From Nocardioides sp. BP30 (GTDB lineage Bacteria > Actinomycetota > Actinomycetes > Propionibacteriales > Nocardioidaceae): a stretch of 64,000 nt of DNA. The stretch is from assembly GCF_029873215.1 (NCBI RefSeq), contig NZ_CP123620.1:2852001-2916000 (forward strand), in the 5' to 3' direction. Position numbers and translations under genes: made by a program. Shown piece after piece: positions 36,327 through 44,433 of the stretch (its first letter is position 1; each line of letters opens with the position of its first letter). A model generated the notes under the pieces. It worked only from the letters and a program-made list of their open reading frames with translations, was not told the origin of the DNA and ran no database searches.

Positions 36327-37117
36327 GACGTCTCGGGTCAGCCCTCGCCGGCGCCGCCGCGGTGGCGCTCCTCCTGACCGGCTGCGGCGCCTCCACCAGG
36401 GGGACAGCCGTTCCGCCGGCACTCGACGTGGCCACCGGCACCACGTCGACCGCGGCCAGCAGCGCCGCCCTCCCGACGTCCACGGCCCCCGCCTCCCCCA
36501 TCGCGGGGGCCGTGGACCTCCACCCCCTCTCCTGGGGCGTCGACGGCGACCTGCTCTCGCTGGTCGTGCGCAACGCCGGCACCCGCACCGTCGACTACGC
36601 GCGGGTCCGGATCACCGTGCTGGACCGGCGCGGACACGTGATCACCCGCACCACCGGCGCGACCGGCTCGACGTGCTGCACCGTCGTCGGCCTGTCGCCC
36701 GGCAAGCGCTTCGGGCTGTTCGTCAACCTGCCGCACGACGCTGCAGCGGTCGGCTCGGTCCACCTGGACGTGCTGCCCGCGCGGCGCCGCCTCACCGACG
36801 CCCCGGCGCCGAAGCTCCGCGTCGGCACGGCCACGCTGAGCCGGACCAGCACCGATGCGGTCGTCACCGCCCGGTTCACCGCGCCGGCCTCGATCGGCCC
36901 GTACGTCGCCGGCCAGGCCTTCCTCACCGACCGCACGGGTCACCTCGTCGCGGTCATCTCCGGGCGCTTCTACTGCTTCACGCCCGGCGCCACCCGAGTG
37001 CTGCGGATGCAGCTGCTCCACCCCGTCCCCCGCGGTACCCGGATCAGTGCGGTCCTGGGCTACGCCGTTCCTCGCCACTCCCCCGTAGCCTCGCCTCCCG
37101 TGTGTCACGGGGCCTGA
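36323..37117 (+). CDS. putative lipoprotein of the polysaccharide operon
   Basis: The 264-residue protein has a lipoprotein signal peptide with lipobox L-L-T-G-C, then a Ser/Thr/Ala-rich spacer and a beta-rich domain. That domain includes GDLLSLVVRNAGTRTVDYARV, reminiscent of an immunoglobulin-like or DUF4352-type fold. A CC pair sits near residue 115 and further cysteines occur at FYCF and PVCHG. It should be anchored on the outer face of the membrane. The function is unknown; its place in the operon suggests polysaccharide assembly or retention. Confidence 0.7.
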   Translation: MRRLGSALAGAAAVALLLTGCGASTRGTAVPPALDVATGTTSTAASSAALPTSTAPASPIAGAVDLHPLSWGVDGDLLSLVVRNAGTRTVDYARVRITVLDRRGHVITRTTGATGSTCCTVVGLSPGKRFGLFVNLPHDAAAVGSVHLDVLPARRRLTDAPAPKLRVGTATLSRTSTDAVVTARFTAPASIGPYVAGQAFLTDRTGHLVAVISGRFYCFTPGATRVLRMQLLHPVPRGTRISAVLGYAVPRHSPVASPPVCHGA

Positions 37118-37133
37118 CGAAAGGGTTCTCGCC

Positions 37134-38453
37134 ATGCAGACCATCCTCACCGACAAGGACGTCGACCGGCACCAGCCGGCCGGTGACGGCGTCCGCGGTT
37201 TCTTCGCCGTGCTGTGGCGACGCCGCCTGGTCGCCGGCCTCATGCTCGTCGTGGTCGCTGCAGCCGTCGCCGCCGTGCTGGCGCTGACACCGCGGCAGTA
37301 CACCGCCGCGGCGCGTGTCGCCGCCACCCCGCCGGCCAGCCTGACCCAGTCCCCGGCCGGGTACGACGACCTCCTCGGCACCCTCGCCGACGTCGCCCAC
37401 TCCCGGCCCGTGCTGGAGCAGGTCCAGCGGGCGGTGCCCTCACGCTCACTGGCCCAGCTGCAGCGGGAGGTGCGCGGGTCGGTCGTCTACGGCACCGTGC
37501 TGATCCAGGTCTCGGTCACCGACCAGGACGCGCGCCTGGCCGCCCAGATCGCCAACGCCGTCGCGGCCGCGCTCCCCGCCCACGACCCCGGTCAGGGCGG
37601 CCTCGACCTGACGACCACCCAGCCCGCGACGGTGCCGGACTCCTTCGCCTCGCCGGACGTGCCCGTGGTCGTGCTGGCCGGCGCCCTGCTCGCGCTCGCC
37701 CTCGCCGTCGGCGCTGCCTTCGTCTACGACCGGGCCGCACGCACCGTCGACACCGCCGAGGAGGTCGCCGAGGAGACCGGAGCGGGCGTCCTCGGCGTCA
37801 TCGCCCGGCCCACCGACGCCAAGGGCGTGCCCGCCCTGGAGCCGGGCAGCCGCGAGTTCCCCTCGCTGCGTGCCCTGCGGGTCGCCCTGGAGTTCGCCTC
37901 CGTGCACCGGCCGACGCGCTCGCTGGTGGTCGCCCCCGCCGCCACCGACCCGTGGGCCGGCTGGCTGGAGGTCAACCTCGCCGTCACCCTCGCCGAGGTG
38001 GGCCACCGCGTCCTGCTCGTCGACGCCAACCGCTCGGCCAAGCACCGGCACCCCGTCTTCGACACCACCTCCCTGCCCGGTCTCTACGACATCCTCGCCG
38101 GCACCGTCTCCCTCGACGGCGCCCGGCTGACCGGTCCGGTCGACGGCGTCACCGTGGTGCCGCTCGGCAACGTCGACCTGGCCGCTCCGAGCCTGCTGGA
38201 GATGCGCTTCGGCGCGTTCCTCGACGAGATCGACGAGAAGTACGACGTCGTGCTCATCCACGCCGCGCCCGTCACCGAGTCCGACGACGCACGCATCATG
38301 GCGATCGGCGGCGGTCTCGTGCTGACAGTCCCCGCGGGTCGGGTCCGGCCGCGCGTGCTGGCGACGGCTGTGCAGCTGCTCCGCGACGTCGACACCCGGG
38401 TGATCGGCACCGTCGTGCACGGTGCCCGCCGTACCTCGCGGCGGTCGCGCTGA
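37134..38453 (+). CDS. Wzz-type chain-length protein with degenerate BY-kinase domain
   Basis: The 439-residue protein has an N-terminal Wzz domain with one transmembrane helix near 30-50 and a second near 178-198. The cytosolic domain (about 235-430) has the fold pattern of bacterial tyrosine kinases, but each nucleotide site is altered. The Walker A position reads APAATDPWAGWLEVNLA without G-K-S/T. Walker A' reads LLVDANRSA, and Walker B reads VVLIHAAP rather than an Asp-containing strand. There is no C-terminal tyrosine cluster. It probably sets chain length without phosphorylation. A GTG/ATG further in is unlikely. Confidence 0.75.
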   Translation: MQTILTDKDVDRHQPAGDGVRGFFAVLWRRRLVAGLMLVVVAAAVAAVLALTPRQYTAAARVAATPPASLTQSPAGYDDLLGTLADVAHSRPVLEQVQRAVPSRSLAQLQREVRGSVVYGTVLIQVSVTDQDARLAAQIANAVAAALPAHDPGQGGLDLTTTQPATVPDSFASPDVPVVVLAGALLALALAVGAAFVYDRAARTVDTAEEVAEETGAGVLGVIARPTDAKGVPALEPGSREFPSLRALRVALEFASVHRPTRSLVVAPAATDPWAGWLEVNLAVTLAEVGHRVLLVDANRSAKHRHPVFDTTSLPGLYDILAGTVSLDGARLTGPVDGVTVVPLGNVDLAAPSLLEMRFGAFLDEIDEKYDVVLIHAAPVTESDDARIMAIGGGLVLTVPAGRVRPRVLATAVQLLRDVDTRVIGTVVHGARRTSRRSR

Positions 38454-38968
38454 TGATCATGGTCCCGACGGCTGACGCATGTCCGACGAACGACGACGAC
38501 AAGGGTCCCGGCCGGTCGGAGCCCGACCGCCCCGGCTCCGACGGCAGCTGGCCGCCGAGCTTCCCGCACGCGACGATCGACGCTCTGCTCCAGCGGCTGC
38601 AGCACGCCGACGAGCTCGACAGCACCGCTGCCGCCGAGCTGCTGCTGCTGGTCGCACGCGAGGCCCAGCGGCTGCGCACCACCGTCGCCCGGCTCTCCGC
38701 GGTCCGGCTGGCCTCGGCCCGCGAGGAGGCGCGCGCCATCGTCGCCGAGGCGCAGCAGCGGGCCGACGAGCTGCGAGCGCTCGCGCTGGAGGTGCTCGAC
38801 ACCCGGCTGGACGAGTCCGAGCGGGTGCACGCGGCGTTGCACGAGCTGGTCCGGGTGGAGCGCCGTGGCGTCACCGGTCGCACGAGCGGCTGTCGCGACG
38901 ACGACCCGTTCGGCTACGCGGACGACGACGCGCAGATCGAGCCGCCCGATGACCGGCTCGACCCCTGA
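38453..38968 (+). CDS. short coiled-coil protein, last gene of the polysaccharide operon
   Basis: The 171-residue protein overlaps the preceding stop (TGATG). A Pro/Asp-rich head (PGRSEPDRPGSDGSWPPSF) is followed by an Ala/Glu/Arg-rich helical stretch (about 38-130) likely to form a coiled coil, and an acidic tail. Its architecture and the helix phrase EEARAIVAEAQQRADELR recall the larger coiled-coil protein that opens the operon. An ATG at 38459 is an alternative start. The function is unknown. It could be a scaffold partner of the Wzz-like protein. Confidence 0.6.
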   Translation: MIMVPTADACPTNDDDKGPGRSEPDRPGSDGSWPPSFPHATIDALLQRLQHADELDSTAAAELLLLVAREAQRLRTTVARLSAVRLASAREEARAIVAEAQQRADELRALALEVLDTRLDESERVHAALHELVRVERRGVTGRTSGCRDDDPFGYADDDAQIEPPDDRLDP

Positions 38969-38987
38969 CGGCGTCAGCAGGCCGGGG

Positions 38988-39206
38988 TCACCAGCTGCCG
39001 TGCTCCATCATCACCGTGGACCCCGACGCCGTCTCCGAGGAGACCAGCGTCGTGCCGGCGACCTCCGAGGCGACCACCTGGGTCACGGTGTCGTCGACGG
39101 AGCCGGCGGCCGCGACGGTCGCGGCGACACCGCCGAGGGTGACACCCACGGTCCCGGCAGTGGCGATCGCGGCCGCGGCCAGCGCGACACAGATGCGGTT
39201 GGTCAT
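38988..39206 (-). CDS. 72-residue exported peptide coupled to the TPR-CHAT gene
   Basis: The peptide begins MTNRICVALAAAAIATAGTV, a long hydrophobic stretch that could be a signal peptide or a single membrane helix (about 5-34). An acidic Ser/Thr/Val-rich segment follows, ending MMEHGSW. Its start codon shares its A with the stop codon of the TPR-CHAT gene (TGATG), and AAGGA lies upstream. It has only one cysteine, in the hydrophobic part. I recognise no family. The tight coupling suggests a substrate or partner of the protease; this is inference. Confidence 0.6.
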   Translation of the reverse strand: MTNRICVALAAAAIATAGTVGVTLGGVAATVAAAGSVDDTVTQVVASEVAGTTLVSSETASGSTVMMEHGSW

Positions 39207-41890
39207 CAGGAGAGTCCTTCCGAAAGGGCTGTTGCAGGCGAGCAGGTGATGCGGAACGAGCCCCAGTAATAGGGGTGAGGATGCGTACGGCGGACCTCCG
39301 CGCGGCCGGCGTCGAGCGCGTCGCGCGGTGTCGCCCCGGTGGCCAGGTGGCGGTAGAAGGCGGCCATGAGGTCGACGGCGACGTCGTCCTCGACGGCCCA
39401 CGAGCTGGCGACCACGCCACGCGCCCCCGCGGCCAGGAACGCCCAGCCGAGGCCGGTCGACTCGGCGCCGTCCGAGCTCTGCCCGGCCGCACAGGCGCTG
39501 AGCACGACCAGCGAGCCGGCGAGGTTCGCCGGGATGATCTCGGCCGCTGTCACGGAGCGGTCGGCCAGCTCGAGCGCGGAGTAGAAGGGGTTCGCGCACC
39601 AGTACCGGCCGTGGCACGCGAGGTGCACGATCTCGTTGCCGGGCGCGCGGCCCAGGAGCACGTCGGCGACCGCCTTCTCCCCCAGGTACAGGTCGGCGTG
39701 CGGCCGATGCTCGCCGACCACCGCTGCCTCGCGCTCGATCTGCGGCGCCTTCGCGTCCGGCACCGCCAGCACCAGGGTGGTTCCCGGCACCGGATCCGGC
39801 ACCGCTTCATCCAGGTCCGGCATCAGTCCCGGCGCGAACACCAGGGAGTGCCGTGCGGAGAACGGCTCGCCACGGTCCTGCAGCGCCTCGAACGGCACCG
39901 AGGACAAGTGGCGGTGCGGCACCACGAGCAGCGGCTCGCCGTACAGGTCGTCCAGCAGGTCGTCGACCGGGGCCACGAGGAGGCGGTGCAGGTCCGCGAG
40001 GACGAGCCGGGCCCGGTCGAAGGCGGCGGACCCCGAGGGCACACGGTCGCGGGCGGCGCTGCTCATCTCGGCGCAGGTGGCCTGCCACTCGGCCACCAGC
40101 GAGAGGGAGGTCGCGCGGGCCCCGGGAAGTCGGCGGGCGTGGACCTCGCCCTCACGGACCACGAAGGCGACGACGTCGGTCCCGAGGACGTGGTAGTGCA
40201 GCACCGGACCCTCCGGGATCGCCGGCAGCGAGCCGCACCCGGCCGGCAGGTCGCGGGTCCAGGCCGGGGTCGTGTCCGGCGCGGCCGCACCGAGGGCGAC
40301 GTCGCCGCCGGGCCCTGCCGCACGCACGGCCTGGGCGATGAACTGGGCCAGCGTCCGGGCACGGGCGACGGCCGACCACTGCCACGCCTCGGCGATCCGG
40401 CGCGGCGACCCGTCGGCCAGCAACAGGTCGACGAGCTCGTCGTAGATCTCGGTGCGGGCCCCCTGCACCGCCATCCGTAGGTCGACCTCGCCGAGCACGG
40501 GCGCCGGCTCGGCGGTCCGCGCCAGCGCGAGCCGGAGCCGCTCGACGGCCCGCTCGCTCTCACCGGTACGGCGCTCGTGCCGGGCCCGTGCCAACTCGAG
40601 GGAGGGTACGAGCGCGAGCAGACCGAGCATCGCGATCTTCTCGGCAGCCACGTTCAGGTGTTGCTCGGCCTCGTCCACCGGGCAGGCCTGGGCGAGGAGC
40701 AGCCGAGCGAGCGTCGCCGGGACCATGTCGCGGCCGCCCTCGAGCTGCTCCACGGCGCTCGCGGCCAGCGTCCGGGCGCCCTCGGCGTCGCCGCGCCGCT
40801 CCGCGAGCTGGGCCCGCGCCAGGTCCACTCGGGCCTGGAAGCCGGTGTCGCCACAGTCGGCGAAGAGGCGGGCGGCGACGGTGAGGTCACGGTCGGCCGC
40901 GTCATCCTCCTCGAGGACCATCGAGGCCAGGGCGGAGACGTAGGTGGCACGGCCGTACTCCCCCGTGGCCGGGAGGTCGGCGAAGATGTCCGCGGCGGCC
41001 TGCGCCTCGCGGCGTGCGTCGTGCGGGAGGTGCCCGCGCAGGTAGGCGTTGGCCAGGGTCAGGCCGAGTCGGCCGAGCTCGGGCTTCGCGTCCAGGGCCT
41101 CGAGGGTGTCGCGCAGGTCGATCAGGATCGCGACCGCGTCCTCCACCTGGTCGAGGTGCAGGTGGGTCTCGGCGATGTCGATGCGGCACTTCGCCGCCGC
41201 CAGCCGCCTCCCCTCGGCGACCAGCATCTGCTCCGCACGGGTCAGCTCGTCGAGCGCACGGTGGCCCATCCCGAGGCGGAGGTAGGCCAGTCCGCGGTTG
41301 GCGTCGGCCGAGGCCTGCTGCACCGGCTCACCCAGACCCTGGAACAGGTTCGCCGCGACGTCGTAGTGGCGTAGGGCCCGATCGTGGTCGCCCATCCGGC
41401 TCCACGAGTTCCCCAGGTTGTTGTGGGTCCGCGCTGTCATCGAGGCGATCGTGGCCATCTGGCCCGGCTCGGCGTTGAACGACGCGATCTGCTCGAGCAG
41501 CCCGACGCTCACGTTGACGGCCTGGCGGTAGTCGCCGAGCTCGTGCAGCACGGTGGCTTTGCCGATGTCCGTGCTCAGCGCGTCCAGGCGCCGCCCCGCG
41601 GAGAGCCAGTCCCGGCGCGCCGCATGGACCGCGTCGAGGGCGGCCCCGAAGCGACCGCGCTCGCACAGAAGCTGCGCGCGCAGATAGCTCGCCCGCGCGC
41701 TCAACGTCGGATCGAGCCGCCGGACCGGCGCCCCGACGGCACGGTCCAGCAGTCTCAGCGCCTGCTTCGGGTCGCTCCCGACCAGCGCCTCAGCATCGGA
41801 GATGGCTCTGCGAGCCGTCTCCCTCTCGGTTCCTCCCACGGATGTCGCCCTGCTCCCCGGTATCGCTCCCGCCCCGTCCCTCGTCCTCAC
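39206..41890 (-). CDS. TPR-CHAT protein, caspase-like protease
   Basis: The 894-residue protein has about 450 residues of tetratricopeptide-type helical repeats and a C-terminal CHAT domain (about 560-885) of the caspase/separase clan. The catalytic dyad looks intact: His760 in HLACHGRY and Cys800 in VVLSACAAGQ. The terminal RAEVRRTHPHPYYWGSFRI is the common CHAT ending. No signal peptide is seen, so it should be cytosolic, with the repeats acting as a sensor or substrate adaptor. The GTG start overlaps the anti-sigma-like gene (GTGA) and the stop overlaps the small peptide gene. Confidence 0.87.
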   Translation of the reverse strand: MRTRDGAGAIPGSRATSVGGTERETARRAISDAEALVGSDPKQALRLLDRAVGAPVRRLDPTLSARASYLRAQLLCERGRFGAALDAVHAARRDWLSAGRRLDALSTDIGKATVLHELGDYRQAVNVSVGLLEQIASFNAEPGQMATIASMTARTHNNLGNSWSRMGDHDRALRHYDVAANLFQGLGEPVQQASADANRGLAYLRLGMGHRALDELTRAEQMLVAEGRRLAAAKCRIDIAETHLHLDQVEDAVAILIDLRDTLEALDAKPELGRLGLTLANAYLRGHLPHDARREAQAAADIFADLPATGEYGRATYVSALASMVLEEDDAADRDLTVAARLFADCGDTGFQARVDLARAQLAERRGDAEGARTLAASAVEQLEGGRDMVPATLARLLLAQACPVDEAEQHLNVAAEKIAMLGLLALVPSLELARARHERRTGESERAVERLRLALARTAEPAPVLGEVDLRMAVQGARTEIYDELVDLLLADGSPRRIAEAWQWSAVARARTLAQFIAQAVRAAGPGGDVALGAAAPDTTPAWTRDLPAGCGSLPAIPEGPVLHYHVLGTDVVAFVVREGEVHARRLPGARATSLSLVAEWQATCAEMSSAARDRVPSGSAAFDRARLVLADLHRLLVAPVDDLLDDLYGEPLLVVPHRHLSSVPFEALQDRGEPFSARHSLVFAPGLMPDLDEAVPDPVPGTTLVLAVPDAKAPQIEREAAVVGEHRPHADLYLGEKAVADVLLGRAPGNEIVHLACHGRYWCANPFYSALELADRSVTAAEIIPANLAGSLVVLSACAAGQSSDGAESTGLGWAFLAAGARGVVASSWAVEDDVAVDLMAAFYRHLATGATPRDALDAGRAEVRRTHPHPYYWGSFRITCSPATALSEGLS

Positions 41891-42492
41891 CGCTGCGGCA
41901 GGTCCAGCCTTATCCGGCCTTCCCCGTGGACCAGCCAGACAGCATCGACGTCCCCCCTGACGTCGCGGGCCTCCAGCTCCGTCGCCGCCACCGGCGTCCC
42001 GGTCGCCCGGACCCGCTCACCGTCGGTCAGGACCAGGCGTGTCGAGGGATCGGCCGGCAACGGCCGCTCGGTGGTCACCCGCACGAGGTTCCCGTCCGGG
42101 CCCGGCAGGACGGTGAGCCGCACGGCACCCAGCTCGGTCTCGAAGACGAGGTCCAGGATCGAGGCAACCCCGGCGTCGAGGTCGGTCGAGCGAGTGCCCC
42201 GCGCGGTGGCGGCCGCTCCGTTCAACGCCAGCGCGCCGACCGAGTACGCCGTCGGCCGCCAGGGTGCCGTGCGCTCGGCGACGAGTGCCCGCAGCGCGGC
42301 GCGGGCCGGCTCCGGCGGGGTCTCCAGCGGCATCACCCGGGCGGCGTCGTGGAAGGAACCGATCCAGGCGGCCGCCTCGGCCGTCTCCGGGTCGTGGGCG
42401 GCCTGGGCCTCGATCTCGGCGGCGCGGGTGGCGCTCAGCCGGCCTTCGACCCAGTCCACCAGCTCGGCGAAGCGCGGTGTCCGGGCGGCCAT
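41887..42492 (-). CDS. anti-sigma-factor-like protein without zinc ligands
   Basis: The 201-residue protein starts with a helical segment, FAELVDWVEGRLSATRAAEIEAQAAHDP. It resembles the sigma-binding domain of anti-sigma factors, but the H-x3-C-x2-C zinc ligands are absent. No transmembrane helix is visible. The C-terminal part is beta-rich with VRLTVLPGPDGNLVRVT and DAVWLVHGEGRIRLDLPQ. It is coupled to the ECF sigma gene (TGATG) before it and to the TPR-CHAT gene after it. A soluble regulator that could be destroyed or displaced on signal is plausible but unproven. Confidence 0.6.
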   Translation of the reverse strand: MAARTPRFAELVDWVEGRLSATRAAEIEAQAAHDPETAEAAAWIGSFHDAARVMPLETPPEPARAALRALVAERTAPWRPTAYSVGALALNGAAATARGTRSTDLDAGVASILDLVFETELGAVRLTVLPGPDGNLVRVTTERPLPADPSTRLVLTDGERVRATGTPVAATELEARDVRGDVDAVWLVHGEGRIRLDLPQR

Positions 42493-43127
42493 CAGATGGC
42501 CTCGCTCTCGGCCATGAGCTCGCGCAGCCGTGCCAGGCAGCGCCCGCGCAGCGGGCCGATCCCACCCACCGCCCGGCCGAAACGCTGGGCGATGTCGACG
42601 TAGCTCGGCTCCTCGGGATCGAAGTAGAGCGCCAGCAGCAGCTCGCGGCAGGTGCCGCCGAGCGTGCTCAGCGAGTCGTGCAGCGTGACCAGGGTGTCCC
42701 AGTCCGAGAGCGGGTCCTCGGCCAGCTCGGGAGCCGACTCCAGCGGCATCGCACGGCGGGAGGTGTTCCGCAGCCGCCACGCCTGCCGGCGGGCGACGGT
42801 CATCAGCCAGGACGCCAGCCGCTCCTCGTCACGGACCCGGTCGAGGCTGTCGATCAGCGCGACGAAGGTCGTCTGGGTGATGTCCGCAGCGTCCTCGCGG
42901 CTGAGGCCGTTGCGAAGGGCGACCGAGAAGATCAGCCGCTCGTAGCGCTCCACGAGCAGCTGCCACGCCTCCGGATCCTGGTGGCGGCAGCGGCGCAGCA
43001 GCTCGGCGTCCGTGGGCGGAGCGACGATCGGTCGGATCGGTCGCAGGGGACGAACGTTGTCGGGTATGCCGACGGTCGAACCGAGGTCGGGTTCGACCGC
43101 CTCGGCACGGTCGTATGCCGCGGTCAT
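42492..43127 (-). CDS. ECF-type RNA polymerase sigma factor
   Basis: The 211-residue sigma-70-family protein has an N-terminal extension of about 38 residues. Region 2 follows with LIFSVALRNGLSREDAADITQTTFVALI and SWLMTVARRQAWRLRN, and then region 4 with CRELLLALYFDPEEPSYVDIAQRFGRAVGGIGPLRGRCLARLREL. It is the first gene of a four-gene overlapping operon with the anti-sigma-like, TPR-CHAT and peptide genes. A candidate ECF promoter at 43221-43246 suggests that it activates its own operon. Confidence 0.88.
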   Translation of the reverse strand: MTAAYDRAEAVEPDLGSTVGIPDNVRPLRPIRPIVAPPTDAELLRRCRHQDPEAWQLLVERYERLIFSVALRNGLSREDAADITQTTFVALIDSLDRVRDEERLASWLMTVARRQAWRLRNTSRRAMPLESAPELAEDPLSDWDTLVTLHDSLSTLGGTCRELLLALYFDPEEPSYVDIAQRFGRAVGGIGPLRGRCLARLRELMAESEAI

Positions 43128-43220
43128 GTGTGTCCTGCTCCCATGGGTGGCGGGGTGTCAGTGTCTGGAGGGGTGACGCATGTGACCCGAGCACGACCCG
43201 AGAGTGTCAGGTGGAAACCT

Positions 43221-43246
43221 CAACGCGAGGAAGACGAACAGGTTAC
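43221..43246 (-). promoter_or_regulatory. predicted ECF promoter of the sigma/TPR-CHAT operon
   Basis: Read on the minus strand, GTAACC (43246-43241) and CGTTG (43225-43221) lie 15 bases apart. Counting the AAC core to CGT there are 16 bases, the usual ECF geometry. Upstream of the -35 element is a T-rich tract (minus strand, about 43263-43248), unusual in this GC-rich window and similar to an UP element. Transcription would start roughly 85-90 bases before the sigma ATG. Confidence 0.45.
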
Positions 43247-43341
43247 GCAAAAAACGAAGATTTATGCCGAAACCCCTGCAGATGCTTGCAATTCCGAGTA
43301 AAGCCCTGCTCAATTTGGCCGCCCTGTGTAGTCTGCGCGCC

Positions 43342-44433
43342 GTGAGAGACGTCGGGCTCGACCTCCGGCTGGTCGCCGACGTCGGTGGGCTCCGTGCGCA
43401 GTGGGATGCGCTCGCTGCTGCCACGGGCTCGCCGTTCCTGCGGAGCTGGTGGCTCGACGCGGTCTCACGCGCGTCCGACGCCCGCCCGGCGTACGTCCTC
43501 CTCCTGCGCGGCGAGGTCCTCCTCGGCGGCGTGGCGCTGGCCGTCGATCGGCATCTGCTGGTGCCGCGGTACAGGTTCCTCGGGCAGGGCGTCCTCACGC
43601 CCGACCACCTCGACCTCCTGGCCGCGCCCGGCGAGGAGGCGGCCGTGGCACGGGCCTTCGCGCAGTGGTTCCGCGGTCGCGGGTCGCGGCTGCTCGATCT
43701 CGACGGTCTCGCCGCAGGTGCTCTGCTGGCCCGGGCGATCGGCCGGCAGGGCGAGGCGGTCGACGCGGCTCCGTACCTCACCCTCGGGGCCGGCTCCGAC
43801 GCCTACCCGGCGACGCTGTCCGCGAGCTTCCGGCGCAACCTGCGGCGCTCCGCGCGCCGGTTGTCCGAGGCGGGCGCGCAGCATCGCCGGATCCCGCCCG
43901 AGGAGGTGCCGAGCGCGCTGGCGGCCTTCTGGGCGCTGCACGAGGCGCGCGGTGACAGGGATCGCCTGATCGGGTACGCCGCAGTCCTCGACCGGATCGT
44001 GCTCGCGGGCGTGGATTGCGGCGAGTGTCACCTCGACGTGATCGAGGCCGGCGGCGAACCGCTCGCGGTCAGCATCGCGTTCGGCGTCGGCGACCGGCTG
44101 AGCCTCTACCAGGTGGCCCGGTCGTTGGATCCGGCTCACGGCAGCGCCGGCACGGTGCTGCTCGACCGCGTGATCGACACCGCCGCCGGGGAGTACGCCG
44201 AGGTGGACCTCCTGCGTGGCGAGGAGGGCTACAAGGACCACTTCGCGACGGGTCGGCGGCCGCTGCTGCGGCTCCGCGCGGCCCACGGGCTCCCTGCCCG
44301 GGCCGTGCTCACGGTCGAGGCCGGCTTGCGTCGGGCGGTGCGCAGGATCCGGGCTGCCCGGGCCGGGCGGGCAATGCTCGCGTCGCGGGCGTCGCGGGCA
44401 CGCCGTGACGCCTCGCCCTCAGTGCGAGCGTGA
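43342..44433 (+). CDS. CelD/BcsL-like GNAT acyltransferase
   Basis: The 363-residue protein has the two-domain organisation of CelD-like (Acetyltransf_6) proteins. It includes WDALAAATGSPFLRSWWLDAV near the start, FRRNLRRSARRL in the middle and SIAFGVGDRLSLYQVARSLDPAHGSAGTVLL in the C-terminal GNAT domain. These proteins are linked to exopolysaccharide or cellulose modification. The GTG at 43342 is preferred because the preceding 90 bases are AT-richer and promoter-like; an ATG at 43264 would add 26 residues. Its last 15 bases overlap the end of the convergent cupin gene. Confidence 0.78.
   Translation: MRDVGLDLRLVADVGGLRAQWDALAAATGSPFLRSWWLDAVSRASDARPAYVLLLRGEVLLGGVALAVDRHLLVPRYRFLGQGVLTPDHLDLLAAPGEEAAVARAFAQWFRGRGSRLLDLDGLAAGALLARAIGRQGEAVDAAPYLTLGAGSDAYPATLSASFRRNLRRSARRLSEAGAQHRRIPPEEVPSALAAFWALHEARGDRDRLIGYAAVLDRIVLAGVDCGECHLDVIEAGGEPLAVSIAFGVGDRLSLYQVARSLDPAHGSAGTVLLDRVIDTAAGEYAEVDLLRGEEGYKDHFATGRRPLLRLRAAHGLPARAVLTVEAGLRRAVRRIRAARAGRAMLASRASRARRDASPSVRA

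Noticed and set aside
37214..38452. Extension upstream of the small coiled-coil gene at 38453
   Set aside because: The frame is open through the Wzz-like gene only because of high GC; the TGATG junction at 38451-38455 marks the natural start.
38988..41890. Bacterial gasdermin system
   Set aside because: Gasdermins are proteins of roughly 250 residues with a defined fold. The 72-residue partner here is too small and begins with a signal-like helix.
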